Below are positions 7,509 to 14,449 of a DNA stretch of 14,721 bases, one piece after another (within the stretch, counting starts at the first letter, position 1; each line of letters starts with the position of its first letter). This DNA comes from Reyranella sp. (GTDB lineage Bacteria > Pseudomonadota > Alphaproteobacteria > Reyranellales > Reyranellaceae). Where the stretch lies: the NCBI GenBank assembly GCA_030679805.1, contig JAUXST010000937.1, positions 1 through 14,721 of the forward strand, given 5' to 3'. The notes beneath the pieces were generated by a model. That model had not been told where the DNA came from and searched no databases. It saw only the letters and a program-made list of their open reading frames with translations. The position numbers and the translations under genes were made by a program.

Positions 7509-9749
7509 ATGGCAAAACGCAACAACGTCGTTCCGCTCGCTGCGGTCAAGCCGGTGCAATTCGGACAGGCGCTTCAGGAGCGCTACCTGTCCTATGCGCT
7601 GTCGACCATCATGGCGCGCTCGCTGCCCGATGTGCGCGACGGCCTGAAGCCGGTGCATCGCCGCCTGATGTACGCCATGCGGCAGCTCAGGCTCGATCCC
7701 AACAGCGCCTTCAAGAAGAGTGCCCGCGTCGTCGGCGACGTGATCGGCCAGTATCACCCGCACGGCGACCAGTCGATCTACGATGCGCTGGTGCGCCTGG
7801 CGCAGGACTTCGCCGCCCGCTATCCGCTGATCGAGGGGCAGGGCAACTTCGGCAATATCGACGGCGATAACCCGGCCGCGATGCGCTACACCGAGGCGCG
7901 GCTCACCGAGGTGGCCGAAGCGCTGCTGGCCGGCATCGACGAGAACGCCGTCGACTTCCGGCCCAACTATGACGGCTCCACCGAGGAGCCGGTCGTGCTG
8001 CCTGGCGGGTTTCCAAACCTGCTGGCCAATGGTGCCGCCGGCATCGCCGTCGGCATGGCCTGCTCCATCCCGCCGCACAATGCTGGCGAACTCTGCGACG
8101 CACTGCTGCATCTCATCAAGACGCCCAACGCCCGCATCGACACCTTGGTCGATCTGGTGAAGGGACCGGACTTCCCGACCGGCGGCGTGCTGGTCGAGCC
8201 GCGAGAGTCGATCGTCGAGTCCTATAGGACCGGGCGCGGCGCCTTTCGCTTGCGCGCGCGTTGGACGGCGGAGCAGCTGCCGCGCGGCCAGTACCGGATC
8301 ATCGTCACCGAGATTCCCTACCAGGTCCAGAAGGGCCGGCTGATCGAACGCATCGCCGAGATCATCAACGCCAAGAAACTGCCGATCCTCGACGACGTGC
8401 GCGACGAGTCGGCCGACGACGTCCGGATCGTGCTCGAGCCGCGAACCGGCAACGTCCCGGCCGAGCTGCTGATGGAGCAGCTCTTCAAGCTCACCGATCT
8501 GGAAATCCGCTTTCCGTTGAACCTCAATGTCCTCGACAAGGACAACACGCCGCGGGTCATGGACCTGCGCGAGGCCCTGCAGGCCTTCCTCGACCACCGG
8601 CGCGAGGTGCTGGTGCGGCGCTCGACCTTCCGGCTGGAGGCGATCGAACGGCGGCTGGAGATCCTCGAAGGCTATCTGATCGCCTATCTCAACCTCGACA
8701 GACTGATCAAGATCATCCGCGAAGAGGACGAGCCCAAGCCGAAGATGATCAAGGCTTTCGGGCTCACCGACACGCAGGCCGAGGCGATCCTGAACATGCG
8801 CCTGCGTGCCTTGCGGCGCCTCGAAGAATTCGAGATCAGGGGCGAGCACAAGAAACTCTCCGCCGAGCGCAAGGAGCTGAAGGCGCTGCTCAAGGGCGAG
8901 GATCTGCAGTGGCAGGCGATCGCCGCCGAGGTACAGGAGACCAAGCGCAAGTTCGGCGGCAAGACCGCGCTCGGCAAGCGCCGCACCGAACTCGCCGACG
9001 CGCCGACTGAAATAGGGCATGCCGTTGAGGATTTTGTCGAGCGCGAGCCGATGACCATTGTCTGCTCCGAGAAGGGCTGGATCCGTGCCGCCAAGGGGCA
9101 TCTCGACGACAAGCAGGCAGCCGATCTCAAGTTCAAGGAAGGCGACGGTCCGCGCTTCGCGGTCCATGCCCAGTCGACCGACAAGATCCTGGTGTTCGGC
9201 ACCAATGGCCGCTTCTACACGCTGCCCTGTGACAAGCTGCCGAGCGCGCGTGGCCACGGCGAGCCGATTCGGTTGATGGTCGAACTCGGCAACGAGCAGG
9301 ACATCGTGCAGCTCGAAGTGTTCAAGGGCGGGCGCAAGTTCCTGGTCGCCTCGGATGCCGGGCGCGGCTTCGTGGTGCCGGAAGACGAGGTCATGGCGCA
9401 GACCAAGAACGGCAAGCAGGCGCTCAATCTCGCAGACAAGGAAAGGGCCGTGGCCTTTTCGATCATGCCGGAGGGCGCCGACTCGATCGCCGTGCTGAGC
9501 GAGGGCAGGAAGCTCTTGATCTTCCCCCTGGAGCAAGTGCCCGAGATGAGTCGCGGTCGTGGTGTGCTGTTGCAGAAGTCGAAGGCCGACAGGCTTTCCG
9601 ATGCACAGGTCTTCAAGCTGGGCGACGGCCTGCCCTGGGGCAACCGGCTGATCCCGGCCGGCGAACTGAAGTTCTGGCGTGGCGAACGGGCCCAGGCGGG
9701 CCGTATGCCGGAAAAGGGCTGGCCGCGCGCCAAACGCTTCAAGGATTGA
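7509..9749 (+). CDS. parC: DNA topoisomerase IV subunit A
   Basis: The 746-residue breakage-reunion subunit works with ParE to decatenate daughter chromosomes. The N-terminal winged-helix region has QERYLSYALSTIMARSLPDVRDGLKPVHRR and the active-site tyrosine Y127 in AAMRYTEARLT. The tower and coiled-coil regions follow. The C-terminal blades include KGWIRAAKGH, and no GyrA-box (QRRGGKG) is seen, so ParC is preferred over GyrA. Length agrees with ParC (about 750). In the quinolone-sensitive region the sequence is HPHGDQSIYD. The positions equivalent to E. coli ParC S80 and E84 are Q88 and D92. No ribosome binding site is evident before the ATG. The partner parE is not in the window. The 3' end adjoins uppP. 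Confidence 0.95.
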   Translation: MAKRNNVVPLAAVKPVQFGQALQERYLSYALSTIMARSLPDVRDGLKPVHRRLMYAMRQLRLDPNSAFKKSARVVGDVIGQYHPHGDQSIYDALVRLAQDFAARYPLIEGQGNFGNIDGDNPAAMRYTEARLTEVAEALLAGIDENAVDFRPNYDGSTEEPVVLPGGFPNLLANGAAGIAVGMACSIPPHNAGELCDALLHLIKTPNARIDTLVDLVKGPDFPTGGVLVEPRESIVESYRTGRGAFRLRARWTAEQLPRGQYRIIVTEIPYQVQKGRLIERIAEIINAKKLPILDDVRDESADDVRIVLEPRTGNVPAELLMEQLFKLTDLEIRFPLNLNVLDKDNTPRVMDLREALQAFLDHRREVLVRRSTFRLEAIERRLEILEGYLIAYLNLDRLIKIIREEDEPKPKMIKAFGLTDTQAEAILNMRLRALRRLEEFEIRGEHKKLSAERKELKALLKGEDLQWQAIAAEVQETKRKFGGKTALGKRRTELADAPTEIGHAVEDFVEREPMTIVCSEKGWIRAAKGHLDDKQAADLKFKEGDGPRFAVHAQSTDKILVFGTNGRFYTLPCDKLPSARGHGEPIRLMVELGNEQDIVQLEVFKGGRKFLVASDAGRGFVVPEDEVMAQTKNGKQALNLADKERAVAFSIMPEGADSIAVLSEGRKLLIFPLEQVPEMSRGRGVLLQKSKADRLSDAQVFKLGDGLPWGNRLIPAGELKFWRGERAQAGRMPEKGWPRAKRFKD

Positions 9750-9754
9750 CGGGT

Positions 9755-10561
9755 ATGGACCTGACGCTGATCTGGAAGACGGTGCTGATCGGCGTCGTCG
9801 AGGGGCTCACCGAGTTCCTTCCTGTTTCCTCGACTGGGCACATCATCCTTGCCGAGGAGCTGCTGCACTTCCAGGGGCCGCCCGGCAAAGTCTTCGAGAT
9901 CGTGATCCAGCTCGGCGCAATCCTAGCCGTGTGTTTTCTTTACCGCCGGAAGCTCTGGAATACAGCGACGGGCATCCTCGAGCGCGACAAGCGCGCTATC
10001 CGGTTCGCGGCGACGATAGTCGTTGCCTTCCTGCCGGCGGCCGTCGTCGGCGTGGCTGCCCATAAGTACATCAAGTCGGTGCTCTTTAACCCGATGGTCG
10101 TGGCGATCGCGCTGATCGTGGGCGGCGTGGCCATCCTCGTCATCGAGCGCTTCGCGCTACGTCCGCGCATCAAGTCGGTCGACGACGTCGATCTCAAGAC
10201 GGCTTTCCTGATCGGTCTCGCCCAGTGCCTTGCCATGGTGCCTGGCGTGTCGCGTGCCGGCTCGACGATCATGGGCGCCCGCGTCTTTCGCGTCGACCGG
10301 GCGGCGGCGGCGGAATTTTCGTTCTTCCTCGCCATTCCGACCATGGTCGGTGCGTCCGTCTATGATCTCTACAAGAACTGGTCGGTGCTGAGCTGGGACC
10401 ATGGCGCAGTGATCGCCCTGGGGTTCGTAGTGGCGTTCATTTCGGCGGCTATTGTGGTCGGCGCCTTCGTCCGCTTCATCAGCCGTCACGGCTTCGCGGT
10501 CTTCGCCTGGTACCGCATTGTCGTGGGTGGGTTGGCGCTCATATTCCTGCTGATGCGTTGA
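9755..10561 (+). CDS. uppP: Undecaprenyl-diphosphate phosphatase
   Basis: The 268-residue integral membrane enzyme dephosphorylates undecaprenyl diphosphate, recycling the lipid carrier for peptidoglycan and other envelope polymers; overproduction gives bacitracin resistance in E. coli. Conserved motifs are visible: EGLTEFLPVSSTGH (E16, E20, H29) and PGVSRAGST (163-171, R167), the active-site elements of the BacA family. Several hydrophobic helices fit the multi-pass topology. A TTG at 9746 overlaps the parC stop (TTGA) and is in frame. The ATG at 9755 is preferred because AAGGA (9741-9745) lies nine bases upstream and MDLTLIWKTVLIG resembles the usual N-terminus. The gene closes the housekeeping cluster. 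Confidence 0.95.
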   Translation: MDLTLIWKTVLIGVVEGLTEFLPVSSTGHIILAEELLHFQGPPGKVFEIVIQLGAILAVCFLYRRKLWNTATGILERDKRAIRFAATIVVAFLPAAVVGVAAHKYIKSVLFNPMVVAIALIVGGVAILVIERFALRPRIKSVDDVDLKTAFLIGLAQCLAMVPGVSRAGSTIMGARVFRVDRAAAAEFSFFLAIPTMVGASVYDLYKNWSVLSWDHGAVIALGFVVAFISAAIVVGAFVRFISRHGFAVFAWYRIVVGGLALIFLLMR

Positions 10562-10564
10562 GGC

Positions 10565-10618
10565 TGAAAAGCGCCCGGGAATGCGCGTCGCGCTCCGCTT
10601 TTCATCCTCAGCGGAGCG
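10565..10618 (+). terminator. Inverted repeats after uppP, possible terminator or attenuator
   Basis: TGAAAAGCG (10565-10573) pairs perfectly with CGCTTTTCA (10596-10604), enclosing a second palindrome, GCGCG-T-CGCGC (10583-10593). CGCTCCGC (10591-10598) can instead pair with GCGGAGCG (10611-10618). The CGCTTTT arm resembles the U-tract of an intrinsic terminator, but the folds compete and no long U-run follows. It probably separates uppP from the binding-protein array. Confidence 0.35.
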
Positions 10619-10643
10619 TGCGATAACCCCTCATCACCGCTCG

Positions 10644-10656
10644 TTCGCCTAGCGAA
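10644..10656 (+). promoter_or_regulatory. Short inverted repeat upstream of the first dctP-like gene
   Basis: TTCGC-CTA-GCGAA is a perfect 5-base inverted repeat 39 bases before the ATG at 10696. It may be a small operator. No clear -35/-10 pair was recognised nearby, and arms of this length can occur by chance. Confidence 0.2.
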
Positions 10657-10695
10657 ATACACTTCTCGGGCCGAAATTCATAGGGAGGACTCTCC

Positions 10696-11802
10696 ATGCA
10701 ACGTCGCAAATTCCTGCGCACCGCCGGCGTCGGTGGTGCCGCTGTCGCCACCGCCGGCACGCTTGCCGCGCCGGCGATCGCCCAGTCCATGCCGGAGATC
10801 AAGTGGCGCCTGGCCTCGAGCTTCCCCAAGTCGCTCGACACGATCTATGGCGCTGGCGAGTACTTCGCCAAGCGTGTTGCCGGCCTGACCGACAACAAGT
10901 TCCAGATCCGGGTTTTTGCCGCTGGCGAGATCGTCCCGGGCCTCCAGGTTCTCGATTCAGTGCAGAACGAGACGGTCGAGTGCGGCCACACGGCCTCGTA
11001 CTACTACGTCGGCAAGGATCCGACATTTGCCTTCGACACTGCGGTGCCGTTCGGGCTCAACACCCGTCAGCACAATGCCTGGGTTTACCAGGGCGGCGGA
11101 CTCGAGGCGATGCGCGAGTTCTACAAGGACTACAACGTCACGTCCTTCCTGGTGAGCCATACCGGTGCCCAGATGGGCGGCTGGTGGCGCAAGGAGATCA
11201 AGTCGCCCGAAGACATGAAGGGCGTGAAGATGCGCATCGGTGGCTTCGCTGGGCAGGTGATGGCCAAGCTCGGCGTCGTCCCGCAACAGCTGGCCGGTGG
11301 TGAAATCTACCCGGCGCTGGAAAAGGGCACGATCGACGCGGCCGAGTGGGTCGGTCCCTACGACGACCAGAAGCTCGGCTTCAACAAGGTCGCGCCGTTC
11401 TACTACTATCCCGGCTGGTGGGAGGGCAGTGCTGCCTTGACCCTGTATGTCGGCCTCAAGGCCTGGGCGTCGCTGCCGCCGGCCTATCAGGAGGCAATTA
11501 CGGCGGCGACCGCCGATACCGTGAGCTGGTCGGTCGCCAAGTACGACGCCCAGAACCCGAGGGCGCTGCGCGAGCTGGTGGCGAGCGGCACCAAGTTCCT
11601 GCCGTTCCCGCAGTCGGTGATGGAGGCGTGCTTCAATGCCGCCAACGAACTCTACGCCGAGACCGTCGCCAAGAACGCCAAGTTCAAGAAGGTCTTCGAA
11701 CCGTGGAAGCAGTTCCGCGCCGAGCAGGTTCTGTGGTTCCGCGTCGTCGAGAACACCTTCGACAATTTCATGGCGCGCCAGTCGGCGGCCAACAAGCTTT
11801 AG
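10696..11802 (+). CDS. dctP: TRAP transporter solute-binding protein, DctP/TakP-like, copy 1
   Basis: The 368-residue periplasmic receptor resembles the TakP/COG4663 branch of TRAP binding proteins, which take 2-oxo acids and related carboxylates. The twin-arginine signal MQRRKFLRTAGVGG ends in APAIAQS, with likely cleavage after A29. The mature part contains WRLASSFPKSLDT, the AAGEIVPGLQVLD strand, Q159 in GAQMGGWW, R180 in KMRIGG and E217-W218 in AAEWVGPYDD. In TakP the equivalent residues are recalled to bind substrate and sodium. AGGGAGGA at 10682-10689, six bases before the ATG, is a strong ribosome binding site. Unlike the later copies it lacks the shared upstream block, having instead the uppP-dctP1 spacer. 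It carries its own intrinsic terminator. No DctQ or DctM gene lies alongside. The substrate is unknown. Confidence 0.9.
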   Translation: MQRRKFLRTAGVGGAAVATAGTLAAPAIAQSMPEIKWRLASSFPKSLDTIYGAGEYFAKRVAGLTDNKFQIRVFAAGEIVPGLQVLDSVQNETVECGHTASYYYVGKDPTFAFDTAVPFGLNTRQHNAWVYQGGGLEAMREFYKDYNVTSFLVSHTGAQMGGWWRKEIKSPEDMKGVKMRIGGFAGQVMAKLGVVPQQLAGGEIYPALEKGTIDAAEWVGPYDDQKLGFNKVAPFYYYPGWWEGSAALTLYVGLKAWASLPPAYQEAITAATADTVSWSVAKYDAQNPRALRELVASGTKFLPFPQSVMEACFNAANELYAETVAKNAKFKKVFEPWKQFRAEQVLWFRVVENTFDNFMARQSAANKL

Positions 11803-11826
11803 CGGCCCTATCCGGGCACCGGATGG

Positions 11827-11853
11827 AAAAGCCCCGCTTCGGCGGGGCTTTTT
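11827..11853 (+). terminator. Intrinsic terminator of dctP copy 1
   Basis: AAAA precedes GCCCCGC (11831-11837), loop TTCG, GCGGGGC (11842-11848) and TTTTT. This is a perfect 7-bp GC stem with a stable UUCG tetraloop and U-run, 24 bases after the stop codon. Confidence 0.93.
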
Positions 11854-11855
11854 CT

Positions 11856-11884
11856 TTGGCCACGCCCTTTGCAAACGTGGCCAA
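11856..11884 (+). repeat. Inverted repeat in the dctP1-dctP2 spacer
   Basis: TTGGCCACG (11856-11864) is perfectly complementary to CGTGGCCAA (11876-11884) around an 11-base loop. It lies just after the terminator and four bases before the conserved TGGCA block. A similarly placed repeat with different arms occurs in the dctP3-dctP4 spacer, so an operator or RNA structure is possible. Confidence 0.6.
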
Positions 11885-11887
11885 GAG

Positions 11888-11913
11888 TGGCACGCTGATT
11901 CTGCTGATCGGAA
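11888..11913 (+). promoter_or_regulatory. Conserved upstream block of dctP copy 2
   Basis: TGGCACGCTGATTCTGCT (11888-11905) is shared with the spacers before copies 3 and 4. It has the spacing of a sigma54 promoter (TGGCACG, four bases, TT), but the expected TTGC is TTCT. The overlapping sequence TTCTGCTGATCGGAA (11899-11913) is the weakest of the three palindrome copies. It could be a promoter or a regulator site. Confidence 0.45.
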
Positions 11914-11953
11914 GCAAAAGCCGGCAGACAAAAAATGATCTGGGAGGATCAAT

Positions 11954-13060
11954 ATGCAACGTCGTAAATTTCTGCGTAACGCTGGCGTCGGTGGCGCCGC
12001 TGTTGCTGCTTCAACGGCGCTCGCCGCGCCGGCAATAGCCCAGTCGATGCCGGAACTCAAATGGCGTCTGGCCTCGAGCTTCCCCAAGTCGCTCGATACT
12101 TTGTACGGTGCCGGTGAGAATCTCTGCAAGTTCGTCGGCGAGATGACGGACAACAAGTTCCAGATTCGAATCTTCGCGGCGGGTGAGATTGTGCCCGGTC
12201 TGCAGGTGCTCGACGCGGTGCAGAACGGCACCGTCGAGATGGGCCACTCGGCCGGCACCTACTACATCGGCAAGGATCCGACGCTCGCCTTCGATACGGT
12301 AATGCCGTTCGGCCTGAACGCCCGCCAGCAGGAGGCCTGGATGAACTGGGGCGGCGGTCGCGAGCTGATGGCTGAGGTCTACAAGAACTACAACACCGTC
12401 GCGATTCCCTGTGGCAACACCGGCGCGCAGATGGGTGGCTGGTTCCGCAAGGAGATCAAGACCGTCGACGACATGAAGGGACTGAAGTTCCGCATTGCCG
12501 GCCTCGCCGGTCAGATCTGCGCCAAGCTGGGTGCGGTGCCGCAGCAAATTGCCGGCGGTGACATCTATCCGGCTCTGGAGAAGGGCACGATCGACGCTGC
12601 CGAATGGGTGGGTCCCTACGACGACCAGAAGCTCGGCTTCAACAAGATCGCGCCGTACTACTATTACCCCGGATGGTGGGAGGGCGGCCCGCAACCGTCG
12701 GCCTTCATCAACCTCGCGAAGTGGAACGAGCTGCCGAAGAGCTACAAGACCGTGATCGAGGCGGCGTGCGCGCGGGCACAGAATTTGATGCTCTCGAAGT
12801 ACGACGCGGAGAATCCCAAGGCCCTGCGCGAGCTGATGGCGGCCGGCACCAAGCTGATGCCCTTTCCGCAGCCGGTGCTCGAAGCCGCCTTCAACGCAAC
12901 CAACGAACTCTACACCGAAATCTCCGCGAAGAACCCGAGGTTCAAGAAGGTCTACGAGAACTGGCGACCCTTCCGGAACGAAGAGATCCTGTGGTTCCGC
13001 GTCGCCGAATTCACCTTCGACAGCTTTATGGCGCGCCAGTCGGCAGCCAACAAGCTCTAG
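11954..13060 (+). CDS. dctP: TRAP transporter solute-binding protein, DctP/TakP-like, copy 2
   Basis: The 368-residue paralogue has the same length as copy 1 and aligns with it without gaps at the landmarks examined. The signal peptide MQRRKFLRNAGVGG ends APAIAQS. Pocket-equivalent residues Q159, R180 and E217-W218 are retained. Across residues 196-244, which include the EWVGPYDD motif, it differs from copy 1 at four of 49 positions, all conservative (199, 203, 232, 235). The following stretch (PQPSAFINLAKWNEL against AALTLYVGLKAWASL) and residues 150-156 differ clearly, suggesting changed ligand preference. The C-terminus FMARQSAANKL is identical to copy 1. GGGAGGA (11942-11948) precedes the ATG by five bases. 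It is flanked by its own upstream block and terminator, so it is probably a separate transcription unit. Confidence 0.9.
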   Translation: MQRRKFLRNAGVGGAAVAASTALAAPAIAQSMPELKWRLASSFPKSLDTLYGAGENLCKFVGEMTDNKFQIRIFAAGEIVPGLQVLDAVQNGTVEMGHSAGTYYIGKDPTLAFDTVMPFGLNARQQEAWMNWGGGRELMAEVYKNYNTVAIPCGNTGAQMGGWFRKEIKTVDDMKGLKFRIAGLAGQICAKLGAVPQQIAGGDIYPALEKGTIDAAEWVGPYDDQKLGFNKIAPYYYYPGWWEGGPQPSAFINLAKWNELPKSYKTVIEAACARAQNLMLSKYDAENPKALRELMAAGTKLMPFPQPVLEAAFNATNELYTEISAKNPRFKKVYENWRPFRNEEILWFRVAEFTFDSFMARQSAANKL

Positions 13061-13084
13061 GACCAATCCGGCTCCGGCTGGTGG

Positions 13085-13112
13085 AAAGGCTCCGCTTCGG
13101 CGGGGCCTTTTT
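13085..13112 (+). terminator. Intrinsic terminator of dctP copy 2
   Basis: GGCTCCGC (13088-13095), loop TTCG, GCGGGGCC (13100-13107) and TTTTT form an 8-bp stem with one U-G wobble. It matches the copy 1 terminator in loop and position. Confidence 0.92.
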
Positions 13113-13146
13113 CTTGGCCCATGCCTTTGCCAATCCTTGTCTGTCA

Positions 13147-13172
13147 TGGCAAATTGATTCCGCTCAGTGGAA
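13147..13172 (+). promoter_or_regulatory. Conserved upstream block of dctP copy 3
   Basis: TGGCAAATTGATTCCGCT (13147-13164) continues into the palindrome TTCCGCTCAGTGGAA (13158-13172), whose arms TTCCGCT and AGTGGAA have one mismatch around a central C. The ATG of copy 3 is 44 bases downstream. Confidence 0.48.
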
Positions 13173-13216
13173 TTTAGGGCTCCACCTGAAAAATCAAAAA
13201 ACCGCGGGAGGATATC

Positions 13217-14308
13217 ATGCAACGTCGCAAGTTTCTCAGGACCGCCGGGTTGGCGGCGGCGGTTACGGCCGTCGCGGCGCCAGCCATCGCCCAATCGATG
13301 CCGGAGCTCAAATGGCGCCTGACGTCGAGTTTCCCCAAGTCGCTCGATACCCTGTTTGGTGGAGCGGAGTCTTTTGCCAAGAAGTTGGCGGCACTCACCG
13401 ACAACAAGTTCCAGGTCCGCGTGTTTGCACCAGGTGAGATCGTGCCAGCCTTGCAAGCGCTCGATGCGGTGCAAAACAACACCGTCGAGATGTGCCAGAC
13501 GGCGAGCTACTACTTCGTGGGCAAGGACCTGACGTTCGGCTTCGACGCCGGCGTGCCGTTTGGCCTCACCGCGCGCCAGCAGAACGCCTGGATGCTTCAG
13601 GGCGGCGGACTCCAGCTGATGCGCGAGTTCATGGCGGACTACAACGCAGTGCCGTTCCCGGCCGGCAACACCGGCGTGCAGATGGGTGGCTGGTTCCGCA
13701 AGGAGATCAAGACGCTGGACGACGTGAAGGGCCTCAAGATGCGTATCCCCGGCATCGGCGGCCAGGTTTGGGCGAAACTCGGCGCCGTGCCGCAGCAGAT
13801 CGCCGGCGGCGATATCTATCCGGCGCTGGAGCGCGGCACGATCGACGGTGCGGAATGGGTGGGGCCATACGACGACGAGAAGCTCGGCTTCTACAAGGTT
13901 GCCCCTTACTACTATTACCCGGGCTTCTGGGAAGCGGGCACGCAGATCTCCCTGCTCATCGGCAAGCAGCACTGGGATGCGCTGCCGCCGAGCTACAAGG
14001 TCGCTGTCGAAACGGTTGCGGCCGACGTGAATGGCGAGATGCTGGCACGCTACGACAATCTGAACCCGCAGGCGTTGCGCCGGCTGGTGGCGGCAGGCGC
14101 CCTGTTGCGCCCCTATCCACGCGAGATCCTGGCGGCGGCATGGAAGGCCACGCACGAACTCTACGACGAATTCTCGACCAAGAATGCCAAATTCAAGAAG
14201 GTCTACGACAACTGGAAGGCCTTCCGTGACGAACAGTATCTGTGGTTCCGCGTTGCCGAACTGACCTACGAGAACTTCGCCTTCACGGCCGGCCAGACGG
14301 TCAAGTGA
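13217..14308 (+). CDS. dctP: TRAP transporter solute-binding protein, DctP/TakP-like, copy 3
   Basis: The 363-residue paralogue has a Tat-type signal, MQRRKFLRTAGLAAAV, four residues shorter than in copies 1 and 2 and ending APAIAQS. The equivalents of the conserved pocket residues are Q155 (GVQMGGWF), R176 (KMRIPG) and E213-W214 (GAEWVGPYDD). It has diverged more than copies 1 and 2 have from each other: the segment after the motif reads PGFWEAGTQISLLIGKQHW, and the C-terminus FAFTAGQTVK replaces FMARQSAANKL. GGGAGGA (13206-13212) lies four bases before the ATG. The gene has its own upstream block and terminator. Ligand unknown; a carboxylate is inferred from the family only. Confidence 0.9.
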   Translation: MQRRKFLRTAGLAAAVTAVAAPAIAQSMPELKWRLTSSFPKSLDTLFGGAESFAKKLAALTDNKFQVRVFAPGEIVPALQALDAVQNNTVEMCQTASYYFVGKDLTFGFDAGVPFGLTARQQNAWMLQGGGLQLMREFMADYNAVPFPAGNTGVQMGGWFRKEIKTLDDVKGLKMRIPGIGGQVWAKLGAVPQQIAGGDIYPALERGTIDGAEWVGPYDDEKLGFYKVAPYYYYPGFWEAGTQISLLIGKQHWDALPPSYKVAVETVAADVNGEMLARYDNLNPQALRRLVAAGALLRPYPREILAAAWKATHELYDEFSTKNAKFKKVYDNWKAFRDEQYLWFRVAELTYENFAFTAGQTVK

Positions 14309-14327
14309 CGTTGGCCGCAGCTGATCG

Positions 14328-14353
14328 AAAAGCCCCGCTCCGGCGGGGCTTTT
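14328..14353 (+). terminator. Intrinsic terminator of dctP copy 3
   Basis: AAAA, GCCCCGC (14332-14338), loop TCCG, GCGGGGC (14343-14349) and TTTT form a perfect 7-bp stem. The stem is identical to that of copy 1, with the loop changed from TTCG to TCCG; both belong to the UNCG tetraloop class. Confidence 0.92.
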
Positions 14354-14357
14354 CTTT

Positions 14358-14377
14358 GCCCCTTTACCAACAGGGGC
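14358..14377 (+). repeat. Inverted repeat in the dctP3-dctP4 spacer
   Basis: GCCCCT (14358-14363) pairs with AGGGGC (14372-14377) around an 8-base loop. It has the same position as the repeat at 11856-11884, with a similar CCTTT-CAA loop region but different arms. Confidence 0.45.
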
Positions 14378-14383
14378 TACTAG

Positions 14384-14409
14384 TGGCAGGCTGATTCCGC
14401 TGAGTGGAA
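14384..14409 (+). promoter_or_regulatory. Conserved upstream block of dctP copy 4
   Basis: TGGCAGGCTGATTCCGCT (14384-14401) overlaps the palindrome TTCCGCTGAGTGGAA (14395-14409), which has one mismatched pair around a central G. It is nearly the same as the block before copy 3 and lies 40 bases before the ATG. Confidence 0.48.
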
Positions 14410-14449
14410 ACAATGCTTGGCGTACAAAAGGCCCTTAGGGAGGGACATC

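Noticed and set aside
5842..7515. A 557-codon minus-strand open frame opposite era and recO
   Set aside because: It spans two real genes and their gap in antisense, with composition expected from reverse reading of GC-rich codons.
7497..9536. A 679-codon minus-strand open frame opposite parC
   Set aside because: It is antisense to an intact ParC with all motifs, shows no family features and has no ribosome binding site. It is a codon-bias shadow.
9746..9754. TTG start of uppP overlapping the parC stop (TTGA)
   Set aside because: The four-base overlap is attractive, but AAGGA would directly abut the TTG. It is well spaced for the ATG at 9755, which also gives the usual UppP N-terminus.
11888..11905. 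A canonical sigma54 promoter call at the TGGCACG block
   Set aside because: TGGCACG and the spacing fit, but the invariant GC of the -12 element is replaced by CT here and CC in the other copies, so a confident promoter assignment is not justified. It is kept as a conserved block of unknown role.
12011..14413. An 800-codon open frame on the minus strand across the dctP copies
   Set aside because: It lies antisense to three clear genes and runs through their spacers. Its peptide is a low-information Arg/Leu/His/Asp-rich mirror typical of GC-rich codon bias, with no recognisable domain. It repeats only because the sense genes are duplicated.
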